Part shown: positions 22,568 to 33,241 of the stretch, in pieces
How the letters are laid out: the number at the start of each line of letters is the position of its first letter
How positions within the stretch are numbered: the stretch's first letter is position 1
DNA from: Cryptomeria japonica
Taxonomy: Eukaryota > Streptophyta > Pinopsida > Cupressales > Cupressaceae
DNA: 64,000 bases
Direction: 5' to 3'
Assembly: GCF_030272615.1 (NCBI RefSeq)
Contig: NC_081409.1
Span: forward strand, 526,244,975 to 526,308,974
Notes under the pieces: generated by a model
Databases searched by the model: none
Told to the model about the DNA's origin: nothing
The model's input: only the letters and a program-made list of their open reading frames with translations
Translations under genes and position numbers: made by a program

Positions 22568-23815
22568 ATGATGAAGAGGGAAGGTCTAAAGTTTAACAGG
22601 GAAAATTTCAGTATATGGAAAGAGAGGATGAAGATATACATCAAAATCATGGGTGCTCAACACTGGAGCTATGTTGAGAATTCCTATGTTGCCCCTACCG
22701 GTACTCTCACTGATGATCAAAAGAGAGAGATGTAGTAGAATGGGCAAGTCATGGAAGCCCTAATTAGTAGTTTATTTGACATTGAGTTTATTGATGTCCA
22801 AGATAAGGTAAATCCCAAAGAGGTATGGGATACTCTTGAAACTATCTATGGTAGTGATGAGCATGTAAAACAAGCTAAGGAAGAAATCCTTAGAGGGAAG
22901 TTTGAAGACATGCGGATGGTTGAAGGTGAGACCATTCAACAGTATGAAATAAGAATCAAAATTGTTGGCGGAGATATCAAGAGTGCAGGTGGTAAAATGG
23001 AAGATTCCACTATGGTAAGAAAAGTCCTGAGATCCTTATTATTGGTTTATGCAATAAGGGTTGCTGCTATTTAGGAGTTGAGATCAATAGACAAGACTAA
23101 GGTATCCCTAGACTCCATCATTGCAAAGTTGATAGCCTATGAGCTAAATAGTTTTGATGGCAGTGTTCAACAGACTGAATCAACTTTTAAAGCTTCTGAT
23201 GTACCATCCAAAAAAGGAAAAGAAGCTAGCACTAGTGGTGAACCAAGACAGAGCAGAGAAATGGATGATGAGGAGATTCTGATGGAATTTGAAGCTCTTC
23301 TTGCCAGAAAACTTCCTAAAGGAACCAGGAAATACAGAGGTAAGCTCCCTTTAAAATGCTTTTCTTGTAACCGGATAGGACATATTGCTGTAAACTATCC
23401 TAATGGCGACAACAAGGACAAACCGGAAAGGTTCAATAAATTCAAAGGAGGAAACCGGAGAAACTGTTTGGTGGCAGTTGATGAAGGTGTCACAGATGAG
23501 GAATCAGAAGATGAAGAAAATGAAGATATTGTGTTTGTTGTTGTCAAGGAAGATGTGTCAGACAAGAAGGCTCTTGTCTCTTGGTTTGATAATTCCAATG
23601 AGTGGATCATTGACAGTGGTTGTTCTCACCATATGACTGGTGATAGGAGCAAGTTTCTATCCTTGGAAGAGTATGATGGTGGTGTGGTTTGCTTTGGCAA
23701 TGATGCACCATGCATGGTCAAAGGCAAAGGGTCCATCTCTCTGAATGGAAAGAGTAGTGCTGACAATGTGTATTGGGTTGATGGTCTCAGACACAACCTT
23801 CTGAGTGTTGCCTAG
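22568..23815 (+). pseudogene. C2 copia gag and protease
   Basis: Start at the first of two adjacent Met codons (22568, MMKREGLKF), 58 bp after the PBS. Gag core: NPKEVWDTLETIYGSDEHVKQ, KFEDMRMVEGETIQQYE. Knuckle CFSCNRIGHIAVNY near 23360: CX2CX4HX4C with the last Cys replaced by Tyr. An acidic linker follows, then protease with WIIDSGCSHHMTGD (DSG intact, about 23605) and VYWVDGLRHNLLSV. In-frame stops at 22733, 22736, 23072 and 23813 are all TAG. C1 keeps Gln at the last two of these (EIQELG, SVGQLN), so these are Gln-to-TAG changes. Confidence 0.92.
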
Positions 23816-25197
23816 CTGAACAACAATGGTCTCACTCTAGAATTCAAGAATGGAGTTTGCATAATCAAAGGAAAGAATGGTGAATTGGTGGCCATCAGCA
23901 TGCAGACCAAAGGTAACCTATTTCAGCTGAATGCAAATATAAGTACATGTCTTATGGCTAAATTTGATGATAGCTGGATATGGCATAGGAGACTCTGCCA
24001 TGTAAACTTTGATAACATTGTGAAGGCTAGTAAGATCAAGGTAGATAGAGGGTTGCCAGTGCTAAGCAAACCAGATAATACCTTGTGGAGAGAGTGTCAA
24101 TTGGGGAAAATGTCTTCCTCAACCTTTAAAGGTAAATCTTTCACTACTGACAATTTGCTTGATCTTGTGCATACTGATTTGTGTGGTCTATGAAAACTAG
24201 GAGTGTGCAGGGTGATAGGTACTTCATTATTCTCACTAATGACTACTCAAGAATGATGTGGGTCACATTCTTGAAAGATAAGTCTGAAGCTTTTGTAAAG
24301 TTCAAATCTTTCAAAGCATTAGTGGAGAAGGAAAGCGGTAAAAGGATCAAGTGCCTGAGAACTTATCAAGGAGGGGAATTCACTTTTGGTGAATTCAACA
24401 AGTACTGTGAAGAACATGGCATCAAGAGACAACTGTCTGCCCCCCGGACTCCTCAGCAGAATGGCCTAGCAGAGAGGAATAATCGGACTGTGGTTGAAGC
24501 TAGAACTATGTTGATTCAAGGAAAGGTAGCCCACACCTTTTGGAGAGAAGTGGTGAGCACTGCAATCTACACAATGACCTGGGTACTCATGAAGAAAGGT
24601 AAGGATAAAACTCCTTATGAGTATTGGACCGGTAAGACACCTATGGTTAGCTAATTTAGAGTGTTTGGTAGCAAATGTTACATCAAGAGGAGCGAACACT
24701 AGAGTAAATTTGATGCGAAATGTGATGAGGGAATATTCCTAGGGTATTCCACCAAGAGCAAAGCTCTCAAGTCTTTCAATAATAGGACTTAGAGAATTAT
24801 GGAAAGTATCAATGTAAGAGTTGATGAAACCTCTGAGAAAATTGCGGAAACCGGCAGTGAGCAAGCGGTAAATGAACTGGTTGCAACCTTCTGGGAACTG
24901 GTTGTTAGTCAACTGAGTACCAGTAATAGTGTTCCTACACTGGCAGATGTAGATGCTGATACTGATGGAGATGAGGATAAAGAAGAAAAGCAAGAGGAAT
25001 CTATCAAGACAATTCCTCAGTATGTCAAGCTGAATCATGATCCTAAGCAAATCATAGGAGATAAGGATGCAGGAATTCTTACAAGAAGAAAGGTCAAAGT
25101 AAACTCATGTATGATCTCTGAATTTGAGCCTAAATCATTCAAAGAGGCACATAAAGATGAAGACTGGATCAAGGCAATGGAAGAGGAACTTGACTAG
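23816..25197 (+). pseudogene. C2 copia integrase
   Basis: Pre-integrase zinc region WHRRLCHVNFDN ... LWRECQLGKM: the first Cys of the CxxC pair is Trp (C1 reads CKDC). Then LLDLVHTDLCG and a one-base deletion at about 24188 that shifts the frame to GDRYFIILTNDYSRMMW. The block CLRTYQGGEF has Tyr where the second catalytic Asp belongs. PRTPQQNGLAERNNRT keeps the Glu. After a TAA at 24652 come GSKCYIKR, GIFLGYSTKSK and the acidic linker 24799-25197, ending in TAG at 25195, where C1 has Gln. Cannot encode active integrase. Confidence 0.92.
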
Positions 25198-26660
25198 ATA
25201 GAGAAAAATGGTACATGGTCTTTGATACCCAGACCGGAGCATAAAAATGTCATTGGTACCAAATGGGTCTTCAGAAATAAGTTGAATGAGGATGGCATAG
25301 TGATTAGAAACAAAGCTGGATTGGTATGCAAAGGATATGCCCAAGAAGAAGGAGAAGACTATGGAGAAACCTTTGCTCCTATAGCTAGATTGGAAGGAGT
25401 TTGTATGCTTCTTGCATATGCAACTTTTAAAGGTTTCAAAGTATATCAAATGGATGTAAAATCTGCATTCCTAAATGGTGTACTTGAAGAGGAGGTGTAT
25501 ATGGAGCAACCAGATGAGTTTTCCCTATCTGAAGACAGTGACATGGTATGTAGGCTACATAAAGCCTTATATGGTCTAAAGCAGGCACCTAGAGCATGGT
25601 ATGAACGTTTGCATTCCCATCTTGTGAAGATTGGATTTGAGAGAACAAGTGAAGATAGAAATATCTACTTGAAGTCTGAAGGAGATCAGATCCTGATCTA
25701 TGAGGTAATTGTTGATGACATTATCTTTGGTGGAGATGACAAGATGAGTCATGACTTTGCAGATGAGATGAAGAAAGAGTTTGAGATGTCACTCATAGGG
25801 GAGATTAAGTTCTTCATTGGACTGCAAATCCAGCAGATGAAAGATGGAATCTTTATCACTCAATCCAAATATGTCAAAGAGGTGTTGAAGACCTTTGGCA
25901 TGGAAGATAGCAAACTAGTTGGTACACCGATGGTGACTGGTTGTGAACTATCCAAAGAGGATGACTCAGCATTGGTTGATGAGAAGGAATACCGATCAAT
26001 GATTGGTAAGTTGCATTATGTAGTGCATAGTAGACCGGATATTGCACATGCATTTGGCATTACTACAAGGTTCCAAAAAAGTCCAAGAGAATCCCACTTA
26101 GTTGCAGTCAAGCGGATTATTAGGTATCTGAAAGGAACTATTGACGATGGGTTATGGTATCCATACAATAATGATTTTAACCTGAAAGTGTTCACAGATG
26201 CTGATTGGGCAGGCAATGTTGATGACCGGAAAATCACAACCGGTGGTGCATTCTTTCTTGGTGGTAGACTAGTCTTATGGATGAGTAAGAAGCAAAGTTG
26301 TATCTCTCAGTCTACAGCGGAAGCAGAGTGTGTTGCAGCTTTCATGAACTACGCTCAGACAATTTGGATGAAGCATGTATTAAATGGCTTCAAAGTTCCT
26401 GTATCTAAACCGGTAAGTATATTTTGTGACAATACTAGTGCAATTAACATCTCCAAGAATCTGGTTTTACATTATAGAACCAAGCACTTTGAGCTTAAGT
26501 ATCAATTCATGAGGGAAAAGGTTTAGAACAAAGAGATTGCACTAGAACATGTTTCCAGTAAGGAGCAATTAGCAGACATATTCACCAAGCCTCTCCCAAA
26601 GGCTACATTTATGTACTTAAGAGGTGAACTAGGGGTGTTTCCCCTTCAGGAGGTCAACTA
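25198..26660 (+). pseudogene. C2 copia reverse transcriptase and RNase H
   Basis: The best-preserved frame in the window: 434 open codons (25222-26526). RT motifs: [71 protein letters not shown] (DD intact), FFIGLQIQQ, QSKYVKEVLKTFGMED. RNase H: VFTDADWAGN, STAEAECVAA, FCDNTSAI, all catalytic acids present. A single TAG at 26524 (family: Gln) separates the terminal part ALEHVSSKEQLADIFTKPLP, ending near 26660. The domain looks intact as protein, but lacks upstream active integrase and a 3' LTR. Confidence 0.95.
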
Positions 26661-26955
26661 AAGGCATATGCTCCACATCAATCAGGTATTGAATAGTCAA
26701 TTTTTTTTGGATTGATGTGTTGAAGGATGCTACTCCTCAGGGGGAGCAACATAATGGAACAGGGCAGCTTGTGCCTCCACTTTGGCATTTGTTGTCCCCT
26801 AGTGAATACCACACAATTTGAATTCCCTATTTGAGTGAGTATATCATTCCCGCTCTTAGAATAATATACTTAGTCAAAGTAATTCATGCCAATATCCCTT
26901 AAAGAAATAGTTCTTCAATCTAGTACTCTCATGCTTGTTCATTGGTAGAGGCCAT
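26661..26955. other. Truncated 3' end of C2 and junction sequence
   Basis: Contains the copia 3' leader with CTCAGGGGGAGC near 26735-26750. No LTR follows. Nothing recognisable from about 26800 to the gag on the minus strand at 26956. Confidence 0.5.
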
Positions 26956-27760
26956 CTACATAAATCTTGTCATCTCAAGATAAGAGGAACCATCATGGTC
27001 GGTGGTGAGGTGGAAATTGCATCCCTTATGATTTCTTTTATTTTTGGGAGGAGGGGCATCGATGGCTAACCTTTGAGAAGGACTAGCTATGGATAGTTGT
27101 TTTGATGGAAGGCCTTGTTGGTTTTGATCCTTCCTTGCCACATCTTGATACAAAGGTTGATTAAAATTATTACGCATTTGCCTTTTTAGAGTGATATCAT
27201 TTCCAATCTTTGAATAACATGGTCAATGGAGCTTATTGCTTAAGATTTGCCTGTCTGTAATTCCTTCTTCTAATTTACCGCAGTTATGAGATCATCCTCT
27301 ATCAATACAACAAGTATCTATGTCATTGCCAAGTCATTTTACCTTCTCTTTTAATGAGAAATTTGACATCTAAAGGAAAATTATTAATGAAAAATCTCTT
27401 CAAGAGAGAATCTACAAGCCTCAAAGTATTTAGGATTCTATTGGTCAATTTGTTGAATTTCACTACAAAGTCTTACATTAGCTCAGGGACTTCCTTCTTC
27501 AATGAATACAACTGTGCTACTAATGTATGCTCATTTTTAACAGTTTTGAACCTATTCTCAAACTGTGTCCTCATGGATTTCCAAGAGGACTTTCCAATAT
27601 CCTCTGAACTTGAGAATTATTTTTCTATATTATTTAGGCATATCATTTAGCTAGGCTCCAAGACTAAGGGGTCCAATGGCATCTCTCCAAGGCACTAGTT
27701 GGGCCATAACAACTGGAATAGAGGTAGGGTGATGAAGTTGCAAAGGTAAGACAATGTTGA
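26956..27760 (-). pseudogene. Gypsy-type gag with CHHC knuckle
   Basis: The minus strand reads a gag core with WKSMRTQFENRF, LVAQLYSLKKEVPEL, DFVVKFNKLTNRI and, at the C-terminal end (26956-27177), GCNFHLTTDHDGSSYLEM, fitting CX2HX4HX4C with the last Cys replaced by Tyr. Such CHHC knuckles and LYxLKKE blocks are typical of Tat/Athila-branch gypsy gags. Numerous stops. Pol sequence does not follow; to the left lies truncated copia C2. The PBS-like site at 28355-28372 lies about 600 bp upstream in the same orientation, consistent with the start of such an element. Confidence 0.65.
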
Positions 27761-28354
27761 CCAAAAAAAGCATTTGACAAATAGAATTAGGGGGAACTTC
27801 TTGATGAGAAGGAGAACATGACCTACTTAAAGACTCAAAACTTTCAAGTAGGAGGGAATGTACAAAAGTTAACAGTCTTTAACAAATCAAAGTTAGGGTC
27901 AATAAAGAATTTCTTTCTATCACCTCTAGTGTACCTTTTAGAAGCCAATATCATTGGGGATAAGGAAATTGAACAAACAAAGTCATCAACCTTTCAATAA
28001 ATATATGATAAAGGATTTTACTAATTGTGTGGTTGGTTTCTAGGTGGCACTCAATTTCTAGGGGAAATATTTTCTGGGATAAATATGACAAGATGTCTTC
28101 TAGCTCTTTCCATAACTAACCTAGGGTTTTGTGCTAGTTCTTCTTATTCTTCCAAAACTTGGCATTCTCTTCTATAATCTTTTGTGTTCCTTCTATATGA
28201 CGAAGCCAAAGTGTTCAACTATGATACAATATCCTCTTGTTCACCTTGCCAACATAAATTCGACTAGAGCACTGGAAATATATTCTCATGAGGAAATACC
28301 ATTGTAAGTCATTTTAAACAATTAGTTTATCAAAGAAAGTATTTGAATAACTAC
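27761..28354 (-). other. Gag leader region, no clear gene
   Basis: Between the PBS-like site and the gag core. Short broken frames only; I see no motif that can be named. Confidence 0.4.
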
Positions 28355-28372
28355 TCCCCAGTAGAGTTGCCA
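28355..28372 (-). other. PBS-like site of a Tat-type gypsy element
   Basis: The minus strand reads TGGCAACTCTACTGGGGA preceded by ATTTT. From memory, Tat/Ogre-type elements have a TGGCGACTCYGCTGGGGA-like site directly after the LTR. Its place upstream of gag and downstream of a candidate LTR supports the reading. Confidence 0.55.
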
Positions 28373-29090
28373 AAAATCTATTGGTTGATAGATTTGCTTC
28401 ATAACTCTGTATTCGTCCACCCATGGAAGTGGCAACTGAAAACTAATAGTTGAGAAAATTGTAATGATGTTTTATACCCACTCTATGCTTATTTTACGTG
28501 GCACGACTACCTTCTAATAATATACAAGGAATAGATTCCACGTATGCTTTAACCATAAATATTTAAAAGGAAAGAAATCCTAACAAAATTATAGCAAAAT
28601 AGAGTACAAAGATTCTATCTGAAAATACTAAGATCCATAACATTCAAACCATCAATGCTCCATTTTTTCAAAGCCACAACATTCATGGTAATGTGCATAT
28701 ACTAGTTTGTATAAATCACATAACAAATATCAAAATAAGATAATCTAAATAGCATGACTTTCAACATAAGAAGAATAATTAATTCATCAACCATAACTCA
28801 AAGTTTACGATTTATGAATTTGTATTCAGATTTCTTTTCTTCATATCCATTCAAAAATAGTCTTAAGTATATGGGAAAACAACAAAATAAAAGATCCATT
28901 TCAAAGGCATCCTTCTAACATGCATAGATAACCTTGTAATTGTCTTGGAACTAACGACCTCTCCAAGACAACCATTTTTAAAGAAACTCATTTAAGCAAG
29001 AAACAAACCTCCAAAGCCAATAGTTTTTTAGCATCCCATTAGGAAGAAACAAAGAAAAGCAATGAAACAAGACTTAATAAATGATGATAT
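28373..29090 (-). repeat. Candidate LTR between 3' ORF and PBS
   Basis: About 718 bp of non-coding sequence bracketed on the minus strand by a purine tract (29102-29091) and the PBS-like site (28372-28355). Termini are decayed (no clear TG), and no second copy is seen in the window. Inferred from position only. Confidence 0.4.
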
Positions 29091-29102
29091 CCCCTCCATC
29101 TT
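29091..29102 (-). other. Candidate polypurine tract
   Basis: The minus strand reads AAGATGGAGGGG immediately before the candidate LTR and about 45 bp after the last open segment of the 3' ORF. Confidence 0.45.
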
Positions 29103-29145
29103 AAACTCCTCCACTTGGAACTTCTTTTATAACATTATTTGTAGA

Positions 29146-32000
29146 TCATTCTTGTGTCACCTTTCCTTGCACCTTTTCTTTGTATGTCATATATTTTGAA
29201 ATGATCAAGGTAATTGTTCTAACATTTGGTTTGATTGTAATATTCACCCTTAACTTATACTTGTTTAACTTTTGATATGCCTCTACAACTTTTGGACGTA
29301 CATCATCAATCTGGTTCTTAAATCCTGGGAGGTAGGTTGCTTCGTTCTTTAGGGTCTCCATTGTCCTCTCACTCATTTTGTTGACAGTTAATTCTTCATT
29401 TATACTTGTTCTAAAGCTCTTAATCATATTTGTATTCCTTCACATTTTATCTTCATCTTCCTCGAACATGTTAATATCAAGAAAAAACAAATGACTTTTT
29501 AAATCACTAACCTCCAATTGAAGTTATGCTATGTTTGACCTTATATAGGTATCCAATTCATCAATTAATGAAATTTTCCTCTAGCATATTTACCCATGAG
29601 TCTAATTTATTTTCACCTTGATTGTTGATTATCCCTTCATTGATCAAAAGGGACAAGGGAAAATTCAAAACTTCATGCAACTCATGAACGATCATGGACA
29701 AATTGGTTTTCTTTGATACTAGAGCATAAGCCCTCATAAACTATTTTATGCACACTATCCAGTCTAATACAATTTTGTTGGCCCAATTATCTACGGCTAA
29801 AGTAACAAATTGGTTCCTTTTAATTTTCTTTAAATTACTAGGGTCCAACCCCTCAATAGGAACATTTTCAATTTGACCCATAGATTGATCATTTGTTTGT
29901 AAAAGTGATTGGATGAAAGAAGTAAAAGTATTTACCTATTTTTGCAACACCAAATTCTTTTGTGCTCCGAGCTTGACGCTTTTTGATAGGATACCTATAG
30001 ATAATTTTGTGTAATAAATGTCTCCTTCAACTATAGTTGGGCCCATATCTACTCTACTCGAGTTCAAGTCCAATTCTATAACTTCATGTTTAATTTTATC
30101 ACCAATGGGGTCTACAATCTCCAAAAGTATATGACCTAAAATAAGATTAGCAATCATTCTGGACATCCTTCTAGCCTTTTTGGGAGCGAAACTACCTTGC
30201 AATAATTTAGCCATAGTGTCTACTTTTTTGTATGGCATGGATATATATCTCTTTTTATTTTTCACAACCTTTTTCAGACATGGGGGTGAAGCGAGAGCAA
30301 ATGAACTAGGAACAATGGTTGGCAGAGGTGTAGAATGAGCAGGAGCAGAATCACCAAGTAGGGAGAAATCAAAACCATCAAAAAAAGTATTGTTCAATGT
30401 TATCTCCATTGATTTGGTTGAAGATAAGAGAAACATATTCTTGGGCATCGCCCATAATAGTTGACAAGTTATCTGAGGTGGGAGTAGCAAGAACAAAAGA
30501 TTCTTTGTTTGCTTTTACTTTAGAAGAGGTTGGTGCATCCTCTTTGCATGCAGATATTAGCTTCACATTACCCTCTAGTTCTTTTTAATCTCCTTCAAAT
30601 TGAGAATTACTCCTCTAGGGTGTAGGAGTTGAGATGCTCAAGGTTTTAGAGGTGGTGGGATTCTAAAAATTACTACGTCCTTGATTTGCTTCCACTTTCT
30701 ATCTAGAGGAACTAGCACATTCCCTTGCCTTCTTCTCAATCCATCTTTTTTGTCCTCTCCAAGACGTGCAAGGTTTTGCTCTCAATATTTGTGTTCTCCT
30801 TATTTGACTAAGATGACTGAAGAAGGGAAACCAAAACAACCTTTTGATAAATTTCATTGATTACCTCAAAATCATCATCACCCTGACCCTTGGGGATAAA
30901 TAAAGGAATCTCAAAGTCCATGACTTGATTTAGCATCAAGCTCATGAAATCTTGATTCTTTACTTCTCCGATATCTAGGCAATGTTCCCACCTATCGTCT
31001 AATTGTGGTTGATGCAAATATATTTTAACTCAATCAAAATGAGCCTGAACGTAGCCATTACTATCATAATAGGGCCTATGTGACAAGAATTAAAAATTGA
31101 ACTTGGCCAAAATCTAACCGGCCCACTTAACAACCTCATTGCTTTTGTAAGAAAAATCAAATAATGAAATGGGAAAAGAATACCCTTTCTTCTTCATGTG
31201 TTCTATATATTTTACATTCACCTTCATGATTTAGTGACAAACTTCTAATAGCACAACAAAATCCAAGAATACTTGGGCAATTTGTATGGAGTATCCTCAT
31301 AACCTCCAATCCTTAGATATCAAAAATCATCAAATTGAATAAAATAGCTAACAAATTTGGTTATTAGAGTTGCAACTTTCGAGGATAATATTCTTTCAGG
31401 CCAACCTTCGATTCTCTTAATCACTATCCACAAGAAAGCATCATTGGTACAAAGATAATCTTTCAATCATAGTTCCATTTTCAACTATGGGAAACAATCA
31501 TATATGGGTGTGTTTGCAATCAAATAATTTAGGGTTTGCAACCCTAGTGAGGATAGCTCTATATTGAAGAGGATATATGTTAGTAGAGAGCACATATGAA
31601 AAGATGCTCCTCATCGGTAACTGGCTTGTGTCTCATATAAATTTTGGCTCATGAGTGTAGCCCAATCAATGTATGACTTATCATTGTAGCTATGAATCAT
31701 AAATTGGCACATCCAGAATGGAAAATCCTCTGTTTTAGCACTTTTGACAACTCGATGTAGAAGGATAATGGCATCAAATATTTCATTCTAAAAAGTATCC
31801 CTTTTTAGCACTGAAGGAAGTTTTGATTTACCCTTGTTCTTAACCTTTAACCATTTGGTTTCAATTTGGTTTAGGCACCATTCCCTTTTATCTGAAAAAA
31901 TAATCCAACCCAAACACCACATATACATTTACAAATTGTTCCCTTTTGGGAACCCTGAGCACTTAAGACACAATTTCAAAATTAATTTTGACAAGCATTG
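29146..32000 (-). pseudogene. Degraded long ORF in env-like 3' position, minus copy
   Basis: Family not recognised. Broken minus-strand frames read, in order: KTEDFPFWMCQFMIHSYNDK (about 31730), NDAFLWIVIKRIEGWPERIL, IGGYEDTPYKLPKY (about 31290), then acidic, Ser/Lys-rich linkers (KRYISMPYKKVD, 29936-30496) and a helical C-terminus (29146-29427, MKN-type heptads with KLNKYKLRV). A plus-strand relative at 44107-47316 shares the block VGCFNGEPFILPRY and the same overall order. Position before a purine tract and candidate LTR suggests a 3' ORF of a gypsy element. Many stops; no function assignable. Confidence 0.5.
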
Positions 32001-32320
32001 CACCACAAATATTCAAATTTCATGAGATTTAGGGTGTTAGTGATTAGCACAAGAAAAATATAACCTAGGGAAAGGTACAACATGTGGGAAACCACCAGCT
32101 TCGAGGAGGCCACTTTTAGTGACTTTCTTAGCAATAGGAGAGGAAAACTCTACTCTCATTCTTCTTAAAATTTCATGTAGACTTGTTATCCTCAATTATC
32201 ACATTACAAAAATCTAAGGGTACCCCACTAATTTTTTGCCCATTTGTGGTTTTTATGCTCGATGCATGCTTTACGAGATGTTTTGTCATCGTAAGAACAT
32301 TCTTTCCCCTTGTATCTCCT

Positions 32321-32498
32321 TTTTCACTTTAGTGTGAAATTAAGGTGCAAATCAGACTTATAAACCCGATTTACAATAAGTATGTCCCTTAGGTGAAAAT
32401 CAGGTTCGTAAACTCGATTTACACCTTATTTCACTTGTTTTTCCTCTATAGGTGCAAAACGGTTTTGTAAACCAGATTTACACCTTGTAGGTGCAAAT
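32321..32498. repeat. Stem-loop array, left part
   Basis: Imperfect palindromes at 32321-32339, 32342-32380, 32389-32428 and 32449-32486 of the type AGGTGnAAATC-GGTTTnTAAACC-GATTTnCACCT, plus the left arm of a fourth large unit at 32489-32498. That last unit is completed at 42863-42888: the LARD-like element inserted inside a hairpin. Arms differ between units but stay complementary. Confidence 0.85.
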
Positions 32499-33230
32499 TG
32501 TAAGAAAAATTGCAACCAACTTTATGATAATTTCCACATAACCCAATTTAGATTTTAATCAAATCAACACATAGAGGCCACATGCAAAGAATAGACAACA
32601 TACCCATGAAAATGTGACACAAGATATATCTTAGGAAAACCCTCATGAGGGAAAAACCTAGCTTCCAAAAGCATCATCCACCATGTATTATCATCAATGC
32701 GTCCATTACAATACATCTATGGAAAGCCTTCGAAAACCCAACCATAACAAGACATCACCAAGCACTCCATGTGACCAAGCATGAATCCACACATCCCATG
32801 CCATGCTTCCTTCACAAATGCTAACCTAGCTAATTGACTAGCCCCAACAACTACCCTTGTGGTTGCTTTTATAAACACAAGCTCCCACAAAACCACCAAA
32901 TGGTATTACACCAAACCATGTGACAATAAAATATAATATTTTTCCTACCTACGCTTGACCCACATTTAATATTGGATACTTCATCAAAATTACATTCCCC
33001 AATATTAAATAAATACAATATAATAATACTAATTTGTCAATACAACTCATCAAGTGGTTACAAGAATATTCCAAGGGAATCTCTACATGTTGCATGTCCA
33101 TCTAGGTGCTCCTAGGTGCAATGATACAATATGGTATTACAATATAATTCCATGTCCACCTCACAAAATAATTAAATAATACAACAATAAAACATTATTA
33201 TGCAAGGTGTACAACACCATTTTCCCAACA
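32499..33230 (-). repeat. LARD-like element LTR (3')
   Basis: Begins TGTAAGAAAAATTGC and ends TTTTCCCAACA. Near-identical to 42112-42857. Short open frames inside are not supported as genes. Confidence 0.92.
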
Positions 33231-33241
33231 TTCTCCCACTT
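33231..33241 (-). other. Polypurine tract of LARD-like element
   Basis: The minus strand reads AAGTGGGAGAA directly before the LTR. Confidence 0.8.

Larger units (their letters stand above)
21027..26800 (+). mobile_element. Ty1/copia element C2, 5' LTR to truncated 3' end
   Basis: Plus-strand copia: LTR 21027-22496, PBS 22499-22510, gag from 22568, protease, integrase, RT, RNase H ending near 26660, then a CTCAGGGGGAGC purine-rich site near 26740. The expected second LTR (beginning TGTTGGCATTAGG) is absent downstream; family-like sequence ends around 26800. It inserted in the LINE ORF2 (junction 21026/21027). It belongs to the same family as C1, sharing start codon context, PBS and protein sequence throughout. 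Confidence 0.88.
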
